Assembly (NCBI RefSeq): GCF_001280595.1
Contig: NZ_LITU01000060.1
Coordinates: 141,485 to 183,267, forward strand
Origin: Paenibacillus xylanivorans
Lineage (GTDB): Bacteria > Bacillota > Bacilli > Paenibacillales > Paenibacillaceae
DNA length: 41,783 nt
Direction: 5' to 3'
This document shows, one piece after another, positions 1 through 7,717 of the stretch; within the stretch, counting starts at the first letter, position 1; each line of letters opens with the position of its first letter. Below the pieces are notes generated by a model that saw nothing but the letters and a program-made list of their open reading frames with translations, was not told where the DNA came from and did no database searches. The position numbers and the translations under genes were made by a program.

Positions 1-54
1 CAGCCCCTTCGCTTCATTATTGGCGTAAACATAGCCTTAGGTTGCAGGTTCCGA

Positions 55-786
55 TTAGTCCGCGCTTTCCGCAAGTTCGGCAATGCGTCGACTGGGTTCA
101 GTGGTGTACTCTCCACCATGGTAACAAAGCACTTTCTCCAGCTTCAGGCCAAGCAGCCTTTTCAAACTGCGCATTGCTTCAGGCATGTCCGGTGTTGCGG
201 GTGGAGAAGGACCCACCAATTCATCATCAACCACACGCAATTCATCGGCAGCGAGCAGGAACTGTTGCTCCCGGAAGTACAGGCAGATATGTCCTGGGGT
301 GTGCCCTGGTGTATGAATGACCTGGATGCCTCCTTGTAGAGGCAGCATGTCACCGTCCTCAAGCACTTTCGATATTTTGAGCTCAGTTCGTTGTGAGATC
401 AATTGTTCCGCCAGCTCCGCTATGGGGGCAGGCAGCATCGCCTTGCGTTCTGGTGTGAACTTTATCATGGGCTGTTTGCCCGTGATATACGGAATTTCAT
501 CGCTGTGCGCCCAGATTTCCACATCCGGAACAGCATTCACGAGGGCACCAAGGTTACCAATATGATCTATATCGGAATGTGTTAAAATAATCCGCTTGAT
601 ATCGGACAGCTGAACGTTTTCATGTTCCAGTACGGACAGAAGTTCGGCGAATTGGCCAATCATGCCTGTATCCACAAGCGTAATGCCATCTTCATCGCGC
701 AACATGACAGGGTAGATCGGGTTTTTCCCCGCAGGTGTGACAATGTGAAGATGTAGAGCTGTTATATCCGTGGATGGATTTTTCAT
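55..786 (-). CDS. MBL-fold metallo-hydrolase
   Basis: This 243-residue protein is a single-domain metallo-beta-lactamase-fold hydrolase. The metal site is visible as HSDIDH (residues 70-75), a common variant of HxHxDH, followed by HTPGHTPGH (about 158-166), an Asp in AADEL (about 181) and a C-terminal His in CYHGGEY. The family is broad (glyoxalase II-like, lactonases, general thioesterases), so the substrate cannot be named. No signal peptide is seen, so it is probably cytoplasmic. The start is the only reasonable ATG, but its strong ribosome site AAGGAGGT (813-820) lies 26 nt upstream, with a perfect hairpin between the two. It is transcribed alone, convergent with whatever lies before base 55. 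Confidence 0.85.
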   Translation of the reverse strand: MKNPSTDITALHLHIVTPAGKNPIYPVMLRDEDGITLVDTGMIGQFAELLSVLEHENVQLSDIKRIILTHSDIDHIGNLGALVNAVPDVEIWAHSDEIPYITGKQPMIKFTPERKAMLPAPIAELAEQLISQRTELKISKVLEDGDMLPLQGGIQVIHTPGHTPGHICLYFREQQFLLAADELRVVDDELVGPSPPATPDMPEAMRSLKRLLGLKLEKVLCYHGGEYTTEPSRRIAELAESAD

Positions 787-820
787 ATTGGTTTCCGGAT
801 CGAATCCGGAGCACCTCCTT
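787..820 (-). promoter_or_regulatory. Ribosome site separated from start codon by a hairpin
   Basis: On the minus strand AAGGAGGT (820-813) is followed by 26 nt before the ATG at 786. Within that gap TCCGGAT and ATCCGGA form a 7-bp hairpin with a 3-nt loop (810-794). Folding it would leave about 9 nt between the ribosome site and the start, a normal distance. No alternative in-frame start codon lies closer. The role in translation is inferred. Confidence 0.5.
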
Positions 821-865
821 TATAGAATAGAGTCATTGTGTATTTAATCATTTATCATGAATTGG

Positions 866-1411
866 TCAATTCTCTGGCTGATTATATTTCAAGTATTTTC
901 TATATTGCTTCACCGTATCCAGGATGGATTCAAACTCTTGTTTCGCATCGTGATTCTCTCTGAGGATGGAAGCATAAGAAAAGTTGGAGTGAATAAGTTT
1001 ATTTCGGAGTTGAAACACTTTGGTGATTTCCTCTTCAACGTTCTCCATTCCCGATTTCAGGGAAAGGCGTTGATTTTTTAATTCAGCTTGAAGGATCTCG
1101 ATATTGGATAATGAACGATATGCGGGAGTTTTCATCAGCTGGATCGAATTAAATCTTTTTTGATGCGTAAGCTGGTATAGTTGATTCAGCAGTTCTTCAA
1201 TAATCGTGCATAATTCAATTGTCCAAGAACTATATTTGCGTTCTTTCCGTTTTCGGGTAAGCTGTTTAACCTCTTCATCGTCCCATAGTTTATCCTTTTC
1301 GTGCAGTGGTGAGTCTATCTTTTGCTGAAGATTTTGAAATTCCTGTTCGATTAGTGCAATCTCATGTTTCGCTTCTTTTTTCTGTTTCTTGAAGTCTTCT
1401 TTGGTTAGCAT
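866..1411 (-). CDS. Hypothetical coiled-coil protein
   Basis: I do not recognise this 181-residue protein. It is rich in Lys, Glu, Gln and Leu throughout, with long stretches that look like coiled-coil helices (roughly residues 1-60 and 95-140). It has no signal peptide, membrane segment or recognisable catalytic motif. The ATG start follows GGGAGG at normal spacing. Its upstream region (1412-1539) is shared with the divergent dehydrogenase gene. Base composition is more AT-rich than the flanking genes, consistent with an accessory gene. It is probably a real gene, given its length and ribosome site, but its function is unknown. Confidence 0.65.
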   Translation of the reverse strand: MLTKEDFKKQKKEAKHEIALIEQEFQNLQQKIDSPLHEKDKLWDDEEVKQLTRKRKERKYSSWTIELCTIIEELLNQLYQLTHQKRFNSIQLMKTPAYRSLSNIEILQAELKNQRLSLKSGMENVEEEITKVFQLRNKLIHSNFSYASILRENHDAKQEFESILDTVKQYRKYLKYNQPEN

Positions 1412-1539
1412 ACGTATCCTCCCTATAAGACCAATATGTGATCTTTCGATTATCTCATATTGACGTCATCAGTGCTTTAGAAACTAGAAGACGATTGACC
1501 CAAAATATGAAGAACTTCGGTTCAGAAGGGAAATACCTG

Positions 1540-2403
1540 ATGTCCACAAAGATAGCGATTGTAACTGGAGCCAATTCAGGCATGGGTCTGGCAACCACCA
1601 TTGAACTTGCAAGGCAAGGGTATCGCGTGATTATGGCGTGCCGCAGCGAGAAGCGCGGCCAGCAGGCTCTAGAGGAGGCACTGCGTCAGTCCGGCTCTAC
1701 TGCGATTGAACTGATGCTGTGTGACCTGGGGTCACTGGAAAGCATCCGTCATTTTGCCCAATCATTCCGGGAGCGTTACGACACACTTGACGTTCTTGTT
1801 AATAATGCGGGTGTCGTTATGTTGAAGCGCCAGGAGACCTCGGACGGTTTCGAGCAAGGCATCGGTATTAACCATCTTGGACATTTTCTACTTACCTTAC
1901 TCCTGATTGAGCCGTTGAAGGCTGCGGAGCAAGGGCGAATTGTGAATGTTTCGTCTGGTGCCTACAAAGCCGGGAAAATCCATTTCGAAGATCCCCATCT
2001 GAATAAAGGCTATAATCCAATCAAAAGTTATGCGCAATCCAAGCTGGCTAACGTATTGTTCACCCGAGTTCTGGCCCGCAAATTGGCGGATACCCGCATC
2101 ACGGTGAACTGTCTTCATCCCGGTGCGGTCGGTACAAGTATTGGCGTAGATCGTAATACCGGTTTTGGCACACGCATTATGGCTTTGGTAGGCAAGTTAC
2201 CGTTTTTCCTCTCTCCTGAAGATGGGGCGCAGACGGCGATTTATCTCGCCACAAGTCCTGAAGTTGCCGGGGTAACCGGACGTTACTTCTATCAACAAAA
2301 GGACCAGGAATTGAAAGTCCATGCGCTGGATACCGCAACTGCTGAGCGTTTCTGGACCTGGAGCGAAGAGCAAGTCGTACTCAGACCTGAAGAAAAATTG
2401 TAA
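1540..2403 (+). CDS. Short-chain dehydrogenase/reductase (retinol dehydrogenase-like)
   Basis: The 287-residue protein is a classical SDR oxidoreductase using NAD(P)H. The cofactor motif TGANSGMG lies near the N-terminus, NNAG follows near residue 90, and the catalytic YAQSK pair sits near residue 170 with an upstream Ser in VSSG. The overall pattern resembles the retinol dehydrogenase/WW-oxidoreductase-like SDRs; the substrate is unknown. The frame is open further upstream to 1438, but the ATG at 1540 is chosen because it follows GAAGGG at about 9 nt and begins just before the Rossmann strand (MSTKIAIVTG). It is a single-gene unit. Confidence 0.88.
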   Translation: MSTKIAIVTGANSGMGLATTIELARQGYRVIMACRSEKRGQQALEEALRQSGSTAIELMLCDLGSLESIRHFAQSFRERYDTLDVLVNNAGVVMLKRQETSDGFEQGIGINHLGHFLLTLLLIEPLKAAEQGRIVNVSSGAYKAGKIHFEDPHLNKGYNPIKSYAQSKLANVLFTRVLARKLADTRITVNCLHPGAVGTSIGVDRNTGFGTRIMALVGKLPFFLSPEDGAQTAIYLATSPEVAGVTGRYFYQQKDQELKVHALDTATAERFWTWSEEQVVLRPEEKL

Positions 2404-2451
2404 TTGCTGACTATTCGAAGCAGAAGAGGCGGCTTCTTTGTGGAGACAGAA

Positions 2452-2492
2452 TTAGAGGCAGACCGTTATCCATATTAACGGTCTGCCTCTAA
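2452..2492. terminator. Perfect 17-bp inverted repeat between convergent genes
   Basis: TTAGAGGCAGACCGTTA (2452-2468) and its exact reverse complement (2476-2492) flank a 7-nt loop. It lies between the convergent dehydrogenase and thrS genes, so it could terminate both. Neither side is followed by a strong T-run, which makes it atypical for an intrinsic terminator. A smaller AGAAG/CTTCT hairpin precedes it near 2422-2437. Confidence 0.55.
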
Positions 2493-2525
2493 CGTTATGT
2501 TTCAACCAATTCCTATTTGCGGCGC

Positions 2526-4502
2526 TCAGGCTTTGGCCTTTACAGCCTGCTGAATCATCTCAATAAATGCTTCAATGCGCTGAATGCCTTGATCGCCTTG
2601 ACCGTACGCACGGACAGAGGCGGATGAGGCATTTTTCTCATTTTCCCCGAGTACGAGCGAGTAAGGCACTTTTTCCATCTGAGCTTCACGGATTTTGTAG
2701 CCGAGCTTCTCACTGCGCAAGTCTGTTTCTACCCGAATGCCGGCAGCCCGCAGCTGGCTCTGAACTTGAAGAGCATAGTCTGCGTAATGATCCGACACTG
2801 GCAGCAGCTTCACTTGCACGGGCGCGAGCCAGAGTGGAAACGCACCTGCATAATGTTCAGTCAGGATGCCGATGAAGCGATCGATGGAACCATAGATCGC
2901 ACGGTGGATCACGACAGGGCGGTGTTTCAGACTATCCTCGCCAATATAAGTGAGATCAAACTTCTCGGGCATTTGAAAATCGAGCTGAATTGTTCCGCAC
3001 TGCCAGCTGCGCTTCAGGGCATCGAGAATGTGGAAGTCAATTTTCGGACCGTAAAAGGCTCCGTCACCCTCGTTAATGCGGTATTTCACACCGCGCCGAT
3101 CAAGTACATTTTGCAATGCTCTTTCTGCTTGATCCCACAGCTCTTCCGATCCCATGGAATCGTCCGGGCGAGTGGACAACTCAATGTTGTACTCAAATCC
3201 AAAGATGTCGTACATGCGTCCGATCAATGAAATCGCCTGATTGATCTCTTCCTCGATCTGTTCTGGCATGACATAGAGATGGGCATCATCCTGACAGAAA
3301 GTCCGTACCCGCATCATGCCATTCAGAGCACCTGAGAATTCATGGCGATGAACCTGACCGAATTCCATCATACGAATCGGCAGCTCGCGATAGGAATGAA
3401 GTGTATTTTTGAAAATCAACATATGTCCCGGACAGTTCATTGGTTTCAGTGCAAAAGTAGCATCGTCCACTTCCGAGAAATACATGTTGTCCTTATAGTG
3501 GTCCCAGTGACCGGATTGCTCCCACAGACGGTTGTTCATCATGAGCGGAGTACGCACTTCCTGATAGCCTTCCTGTAACTGCAATTCGCGGGAGAATTGC
3601 TCCAGTTCTGTGCGGACAGTCATGCCTTTGGGCAGATAGAACGGCATGCCGGGTGCCTCTTCGGAGAACATGAACAGTTCAAGCTCTTTGCCCAGTTTGC
3701 GGTGATCCCGTTTCTTCGCTTCTTCCAGCATGTGCAAATGTTCATCCAATTGGGCTTTGCTCGGGAAAGCAGTGCCGTAGATGCGTTGCAGCATTTTATT
3801 ATCCGAGTTGCCGCGCCAGTACGCACCAGCCACATTCAGCAGCTTGAATGCCTTGATCCGACCAGTGGACGGAAGATGAGGGCCGCGACACAGATCGAAA
3901 AACTCTCCTTGATCATAAATCGAAAGCTCGGCGTCCTCTGGCAAATCCTGAATGAGCTCAAGCTTATACGGGTCCTGAATCTCTCCAAAGATGCGGAGTG
4001 CTTCCTCACGGCTAACTACCCGGCGGCTAATCTTTTCATTTTCTTTTATGATTTTGTTCATTTCCCGCTCAATGGCAGCCAAATCACTGATAGATAGAGC
4101 ATGCTCCAGATCGACATCGTAATAAAATCCATCCTCAATGACAGGCCCGATGCCCAGCTTCACTTGTTCCGCACCGTAAATGCGTTTGAGAGCCTGTGCG
4201 AGCACATGAGCTGTGCTGTGTCGGTAACGATACAGACCTTCCGCACTGTCCAGTGTAACGATGACGAGTTCGCAATCTTGCTCAAGCACCCAATCGAGGT
4301 CGACATTTTTACCATTTACGATTCCGCCAATAGCTTGTTTGCCCAGACTTGAGCTGATGGATGAGGCGACATCTCCTACAGTGATACCTGCTTCGTAAGA
4401 ACGTACAGCTCCGCCCTGCAAGCGAATTTCAATCGGATGTTGAGGTTGTTGTTGATCATTTGATTGATTGCTGGATTGGCTGTTTTTATTCGGATTACTC
4501 AT
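2526..4502 (-). CDS. thrS: Threonyl-tRNA synthetase
   Basis: This enzyme charges tRNA-Thr with threonine in the cytoplasm. The 658-residue protein has the expected order: TGS domain (about residues 25-90), the editing/second additional domain with HSTAHVLAQAL (about 96), the class II catalytic core with the zinc-site motif MNCPGH and motif 2 around RMMEFGQVHRHE, motif 3 with HRAIYGSIDRF, and the C-terminal anticodon-binding domain. The frame runs to 4538, but that upstream Met lies inside the leader terminator. The ATG at 4502 follows GGAGAG at 8 nt and is preferred. Regulation by a T-box leader is visible upstream. Confidence 0.97.
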   Translation of the reverse strand: MSNPNKNSQSSNQSNDQQQPQHPIEIRLQGGAVRSYEAGITVGDVASSISSSLGKQAIGGIVNGKNVDLDWVLEQDCELVIVTLDSAEGLYRYRHSTAHVLAQALKRIYGAEQVKLGIGPVIEDGFYYDVDLEHALSISDLAAIEREMNKIIKENEKISRRVVSREEALRIFGEIQDPYKLELIQDLPEDAELSIYDQGEFFDLCRGPHLPSTGRIKAFKLLNVAGAYWRGNSDNKMLQRIYGTAFPSKAQLDEHLHMLEEAKKRDHRKLGKELELFMFSEEAPGMPFYLPKGMTVRTELEQFSRELQLQEGYQEVRTPLMMNNRLWEQSGHWDHYKDNMYFSEVDDATFALKPMNCPGHMLIFKNTLHSYRELPIRMMEFGQVHRHEFSGALNGMMRVRTFCQDDAHLYVMPEQIEEEINQAISLIGRMYDIFGFEYNIELSTRPDDSMGSEELWDQAERALQNVLDRRGVKYRINEGDGAFYGPKIDFHILDALKRSWQCGTIQLDFQMPEKFDLTYIGEDSLKHRPVVIHRAIYGSIDRFIGILTEHYAGAFPLWLAPVQVKLLPVSDHYADYALQVQSQLRAAGIRVETDLRSEKLGYKIREAQMEKVPYSLVLGENEKNASSASVRAYGQGDQGIQRIEAFIEMIQQAVKAKA

Positions 4503-4536
4503 GTGAACCACTCTCCAATATTCAAATTTGAAGCGC

Positions 4537-4568
4537 AAAAAACACCCGTCCCGGAAAAGGGACGAGTG
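4537..4568 (-). terminator. T-box leader terminator of thrS
   Basis: On the minus strand CGTCCC (4564-4559) and GGGACG (4552-4547) form a GC-rich stem, extended by a GTG/CAC pairing, and are followed by six T residues (4542-4537). It sits directly after the T-box sequence, where the attenuator of a transcriptional T-box is expected. Confidence 0.85.
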
Positions 4569-4850
4569 CGCTCAGCTCGTGGTTCCACCCTAATTTGGTT
4601 ATGAATGCTCCTGCAATCAGCCAGCCGCCGCAAGCAGGAAACATCATAACCCTCATTGGAATCCGTTATCGGGGATCAGGCGGTGAACTCTACTGACAGC
4701 TTTGCCCGGAATTCATTCAGTAAATCCGAAAAGCTGAGGTTCGAGGTCACGGCTGCAGAGGGGTAATTCCGGTCCGTTCGCTGAAGAAGGTTTCACCAAT
4801 CCCTTCTCTCTCTGGGCAGCACGCAAACGAAATCTTGTCTCTGGTCATCG
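4537..4850 (-). promoter_or_regulatory. T-box leader (threonine tRNA sensing)
   Basis: The minus strand carries the conserved T-box element AGGGTGGAACCACG (4591-4578), which pairs with the uncharged tRNA acceptor end, just upstream of the terminator. Further 5', the Stem I signature is present: CAGAGAG near 4815, GGTGAAACC near 4798, and CCTCTG near 4758. Next on the 3' side of Stem I is GTGACCTCG, in which ACC (4747-4745) is the likely specifier codon, reading threonine. The expected outcome is read-through into thrS when tRNA-Thr is uncharged. Specifier assignment is by position, not by folding. Confidence 0.88.
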
Positions 4851-4939
4851 CCAAATATGCATAATCGATATCACTTAAATTGATCTTAATATCGTTGAAG
4901 TCTATATCAATATATTGGAACAGGTGTTATTGAGTGTAG

Positions 4940-4968
4940 ATTATATCGATTGAAAATGAAAAGGTCAA
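4940..4968 (-). promoter_or_regulatory. Sigma-A promoter of thrS
   Basis: On the minus strand TTGACC (4968-4963) and a perfect TATAAT (4945-4940) are 17 nt apart. Transcription would start near 4933 and run through a leader of about 430 nt containing the T-box. Confidence 0.85.
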
Positions 4969-4980
4969 GCCAATGTTTTT

Positions 4981-6747
4981 TTACCCATGTTCTGATTTTC
5001 CATCCCATATTAACCGAATGACGGTTCCTTCCCCAGAAGTCGATTGTACTTCGATGCGGCCCTTCATCGCTTCAATGAGCCCTTTGGTGACAGCCATACC
5101 AAGACCTGATCCGACATCCGATGTGCCTGTATCGGTGCCGCGATAGTATCGTTCGAACAGCTTCCAGACCGTTTCCGAGTCCATTCCTTGTCCATCATCG
5201 GCAAAATGAACACTGAATTCGCCTGCCTGCTCACCCGGGTGTACACTAACGGTCAAGGTCGAATCCGCTGGATTATGCAAAAGGGCGTTGGCGCTCAGAT
5301 TATCCACAATGCGCTCAAATGATGGAATATGCACCTGACCGTAAACCGGGACTTCAGATGGCACAAATTTGATGCGATCCTCACCATATGCAGGATTACG
5401 TTCAGCGCGCTGGACAAGATCATGCAGCAACGTATTCACGTCAGTTTCCCCCACAGGTGGCTGGTATCCACCACTGCGCAAGCGGTAAGTCATGGCAAGA
5501 TCGTTTACAAGCCGGTCCATATACATGGACTTCTCCAGCATAATGCCCGCGAATTCTCTTACTTCTTCCGAGGACCAGTTGTATTTCTCTGCTTCAAGCA
5601 TATGGGCGTATCCCTGAATGGAGGACAGAGGCGTTTTGAGGTCATGCGTTATTCCGGCGATCCATTCCTCACGCAGAGACTCGGTCTGTTTTCGAAGCTC
5701 TTCATCACGTTTGAGTGTAGTGGACAACGTCTGAATGGAGCGAAGCACTTCGGCGTATACCTGATATTTCCGGCTCCATTTCCCTTTGCCATTTTGGCTG
5801 CGAGGCTTGCCACGGGCGCCTGTCGGTTCCTCATAATGCCCTTGTTCGAGACGCTGAAGCCATTGGAGCATGTGCATCATGGGATAACCAAAACGGTTGG
5901 CATACCAGAGAGCGAGCAGGACCAGCAGGGTAATGATGGATAGAAGGAGCGCAACCAGCGCAGGTCCAAAAATAAAACCATAGGGATTCTCATCCACAAC
6001 AGCAGAACTGCTGCTGGCAAATGGCACGCTGAGCATCCAGGTAGACTGGTTCTGATCATCATAGCTTGTAGCTGTAGTCATCCCGTATCGATTGGGATAT
6101 CGTGTACGCAGAATAATATCCTGTGTGCTATAGGTGCTTTGTGAACCCATGGCGGGTTTGTTAAAGGAGGCAAAGTTCTGTCCTTCTTCATCCAATACTT
6201 GAATATAGGCGTTTGCAGAACGAATCGCTTCCTTCTGTTCCGACTGTAGTACAAGCTTACCGTTAGCGTATCGACTATTCTCACGGGCTTGTTCCAGTAA
6301 GCCTTCAGCCTGACTGCGTTCTCCGTAAAGCAGGGTGAAGTACGTTCCGTTTTTCTCACGAATAAGCAAGTATAACTGATAGGGGAAAGGTTTCTTTGCC
6401 TCCCAGTACGCAATGAGTTCTCCTGGTTTGTAGTGATCAGGGACATCAGCAGGCGTATGGAAAGCATCAATGACGTTCCCTTTTTCATCGAGAACCTGAA
6501 GCCATCCGCCATTCTCATCCACACGCTTCAGTAACTCTGGATCATAGCGGACAGTGCCATTTGGCAAAATTTCCGCTGTGCTGATTAATTGATCGATGCC
6601 GACTGAGGCAAAGTCCTCAACCAGAATTACCTCATTCAACTGGTCAAGGACCCAGAAGGATACAGCTCCGCCCAATACGATAATCACGGCCACGGCTCCA
6701 GCAAGCATCCCGATAAACCTTGTCATCAATCTGCGGCGAATACTCAT
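4981..6747 (-). CDS. Membrane sensor histidine kinase
   Basis: This 588-residue kinase has an N-terminal membrane helix (about 10-33), a large extracellular sensor region (about 34-255), a second helix (about 262-285), a HAMP-like linker, and a cytoplasmic kinase core. The phospho-accepting His is in ITHDLKTPLSSIQGY (about 380). The ATPase domain shows an N-box (RIVDNLSANALLHN), a G1 box (DDGQGM) and a G2 box (GSGLGM). Its start overlaps the stop of the response regulator by 4 bp, so the two are co-translated. The organisation recalls Bacillus YvrG/YvrH-type cell-surface systems, but that is a resemblance only. Its signal is unknown; the divergent M23 peptidase is an obvious candidate target. 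Confidence 0.93.
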   Translation of the reverse strand: MSIRRRLMTRFIGMLAGAVAVIIVLGGAVSFWVLDQLNEVILVEDFASVGIDQLISTAEILPNGTVRYDPELLKRVDENGGWLQVLDEKGNVIDAFHTPADVPDHYKPGELIAYWEAKKPFPYQLYLLIREKNGTYFTLLYGERSQAEGLLEQARENSRYANGKLVLQSEQKEAIRSANAYIQVLDEEGQNFASFNKPAMGSQSTYSTQDIILRTRYPNRYGMTTATSYDDQNQSTWMLSVPFASSSSAVVDENPYGFIFGPALVALLLSIITLLVLLALWYANRFGYPMMHMLQWLQRLEQGHYEEPTGARGKPRSQNGKGKWSRKYQVYAEVLRSIQTLSTTLKRDEELRKQTESLREEWIAGITHDLKTPLSSIQGYAHMLEAEKYNWSSEEVREFAGIMLEKSMYMDRLVNDLAMTYRLRSGGYQPPVGETDVNTLLHDLVQRAERNPAYGEDRIKFVPSEVPVYGQVHIPSFERIVDNLSANALLHNPADSTLTVSVHPGEQAGEFSVHFADDGQGMDSETVWKLFERYYRGTDTGTSDVGSGLGMAVTKGLIEAMKGRIEVQSTSGEGTVIRLIWDGKSEHG

Positions 6748-7505
6748 GTGTGTGACACGTTTTCCGGCTGAATCAGCTTATAACCCAGACCACGGACATT
6801 GACGAGGAACGCAGGGTTAGAAGGATCAGCTTCAATGCGTTCCCGAATGCGATGAATATGAACCATAACGGTGTTGTCATCACTGATGGCTTCAGACCCC
6901 CATACCCGTTCATATAAGTCCGATTTGGTGAAAATTCGATTGGGATTTTTACAAAAGAAGAGCAACAGTTGAAATACAAGCGCTGGACAGGATACGGCCT
7001 GTCCTTCAACCCGAAGTTCACCGGCCTGTTCCAGCACCTGGAATCGTCCAAAGTCATACATTCCTGTTCGAATGTTATGAAGTGACGTATTTGCGTCATA
7101 AGAGGAGTGATCCGGGATCGTCGCAATTCTAGAAGGCAAATAACGTTTAAGTAATGATTTGATTCGAGCCACCACTTCGAGAGGATTAAATGGTTTGATG
7201 ACATAATCGTCGCCGCCGACGGCGAATCCGGTTAATTTATCATAATCCGTTGTTTTGGCAGTTAGAAACAGGATGGGAGCATCGGTGACCTGTCGCAGAA
7301 AAGGACAGATTTCCAGTCCGCTTTTGCCGGGAAGCATGATATCCAGCACAATACAGTGATAAGTCTTGTTACTACAGGCTTCGATTGCGGCTTCGCCTGT
7401 TGTGACGGTATCGATATCGATAAACTGCTCTTTGAGCAGAACGGTTTTGAGCATATGCAGAATCGCTTGTTCATCATCAACAAGCAGCAATGAGACGTGA
7501 TCCAT
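6744..7505 (-). CDS. OmpR/PhoB-family response regulator
   Basis: The 253-residue protein has a receiver domain with acidic pair D10-D11, phospho-accepting Asp at about 55 (CIVLDIMLPG), a switch Thr in FLTAKT and Lys in IKPFNP (about 105). A winged-helix DNA-binding domain follows (about 165-250), with VMVHIHRIRERIE as the recognition region and RGLGYKL at the end. The start follows AGGAGGT. It is the first gene of the operon with the kinase. The recognition site is plausibly the AATCTTAA direct repeat at 7578-7596, which lies between this operon and the M23 gene and could serve both promoters. Confidence 0.94.
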   Translation of the reverse strand: MDHVSLLLVDDEQAILHMLKTVLLKEQFIDIDTVTTGEAAIEACSNKTYHCIVLDIMLPGKSGLEICPFLRQVTDAPILFLTAKTTDYDKLTGFAVGGDDYVIKPFNPLEVVARIKSLLKRYLPSRIATIPDHSSYDANTSLHNIRTGMYDFGRFQVLEQAGELRVEGQAVSCPALVFQLLLFFCKNPNRIFTKSDLYERVWGSEAISDDNTVMVHIHRIRERIEADPSNPAFLVNVRGLGYKLIQPENVSHT

Positions 7506-7577
7506 GTTGACCTCCTGTAGTTCCCTTTTTGTTTATTGCTAATCATACCACCTGAAAGGCAGGTTTAGCTTACAGTC

Positions 7578-7596
7578 AATCTTAACGGAATCTTAA
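7578..7596. promoter_or_regulatory. Candidate response-regulator operator (direct repeat)
   Basis: AATCTTAA occurs at 7578-7585 and again at 7589-7596, an 11-bp period typical of OmpR-family dimer sites. It lies in the 212-bp region between the response regulator and the M23 gene, about 72 bp upstream of the former's start. A -10-like TTATAA follows at about 7597. Binding is inferred from pattern and position. Confidence 0.5.
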
Positions 7597-7717
7597 TTAT
7601 AAAGCGTCAGAGGTGATCACAGTTTAACTACATGTAAGGAAGAGTTAGACGAAGGATAAGATTCATTCTGTACACTTAACCAGAAAGCAAAATGCTCAGG
7701 AGAAGGAGTGCAGAGAA

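Noticed and set aside
1..54. Possible gene end at the left edge
   Set aside because: Too short to judge; no motif or terminator is visible in these 54 bases.
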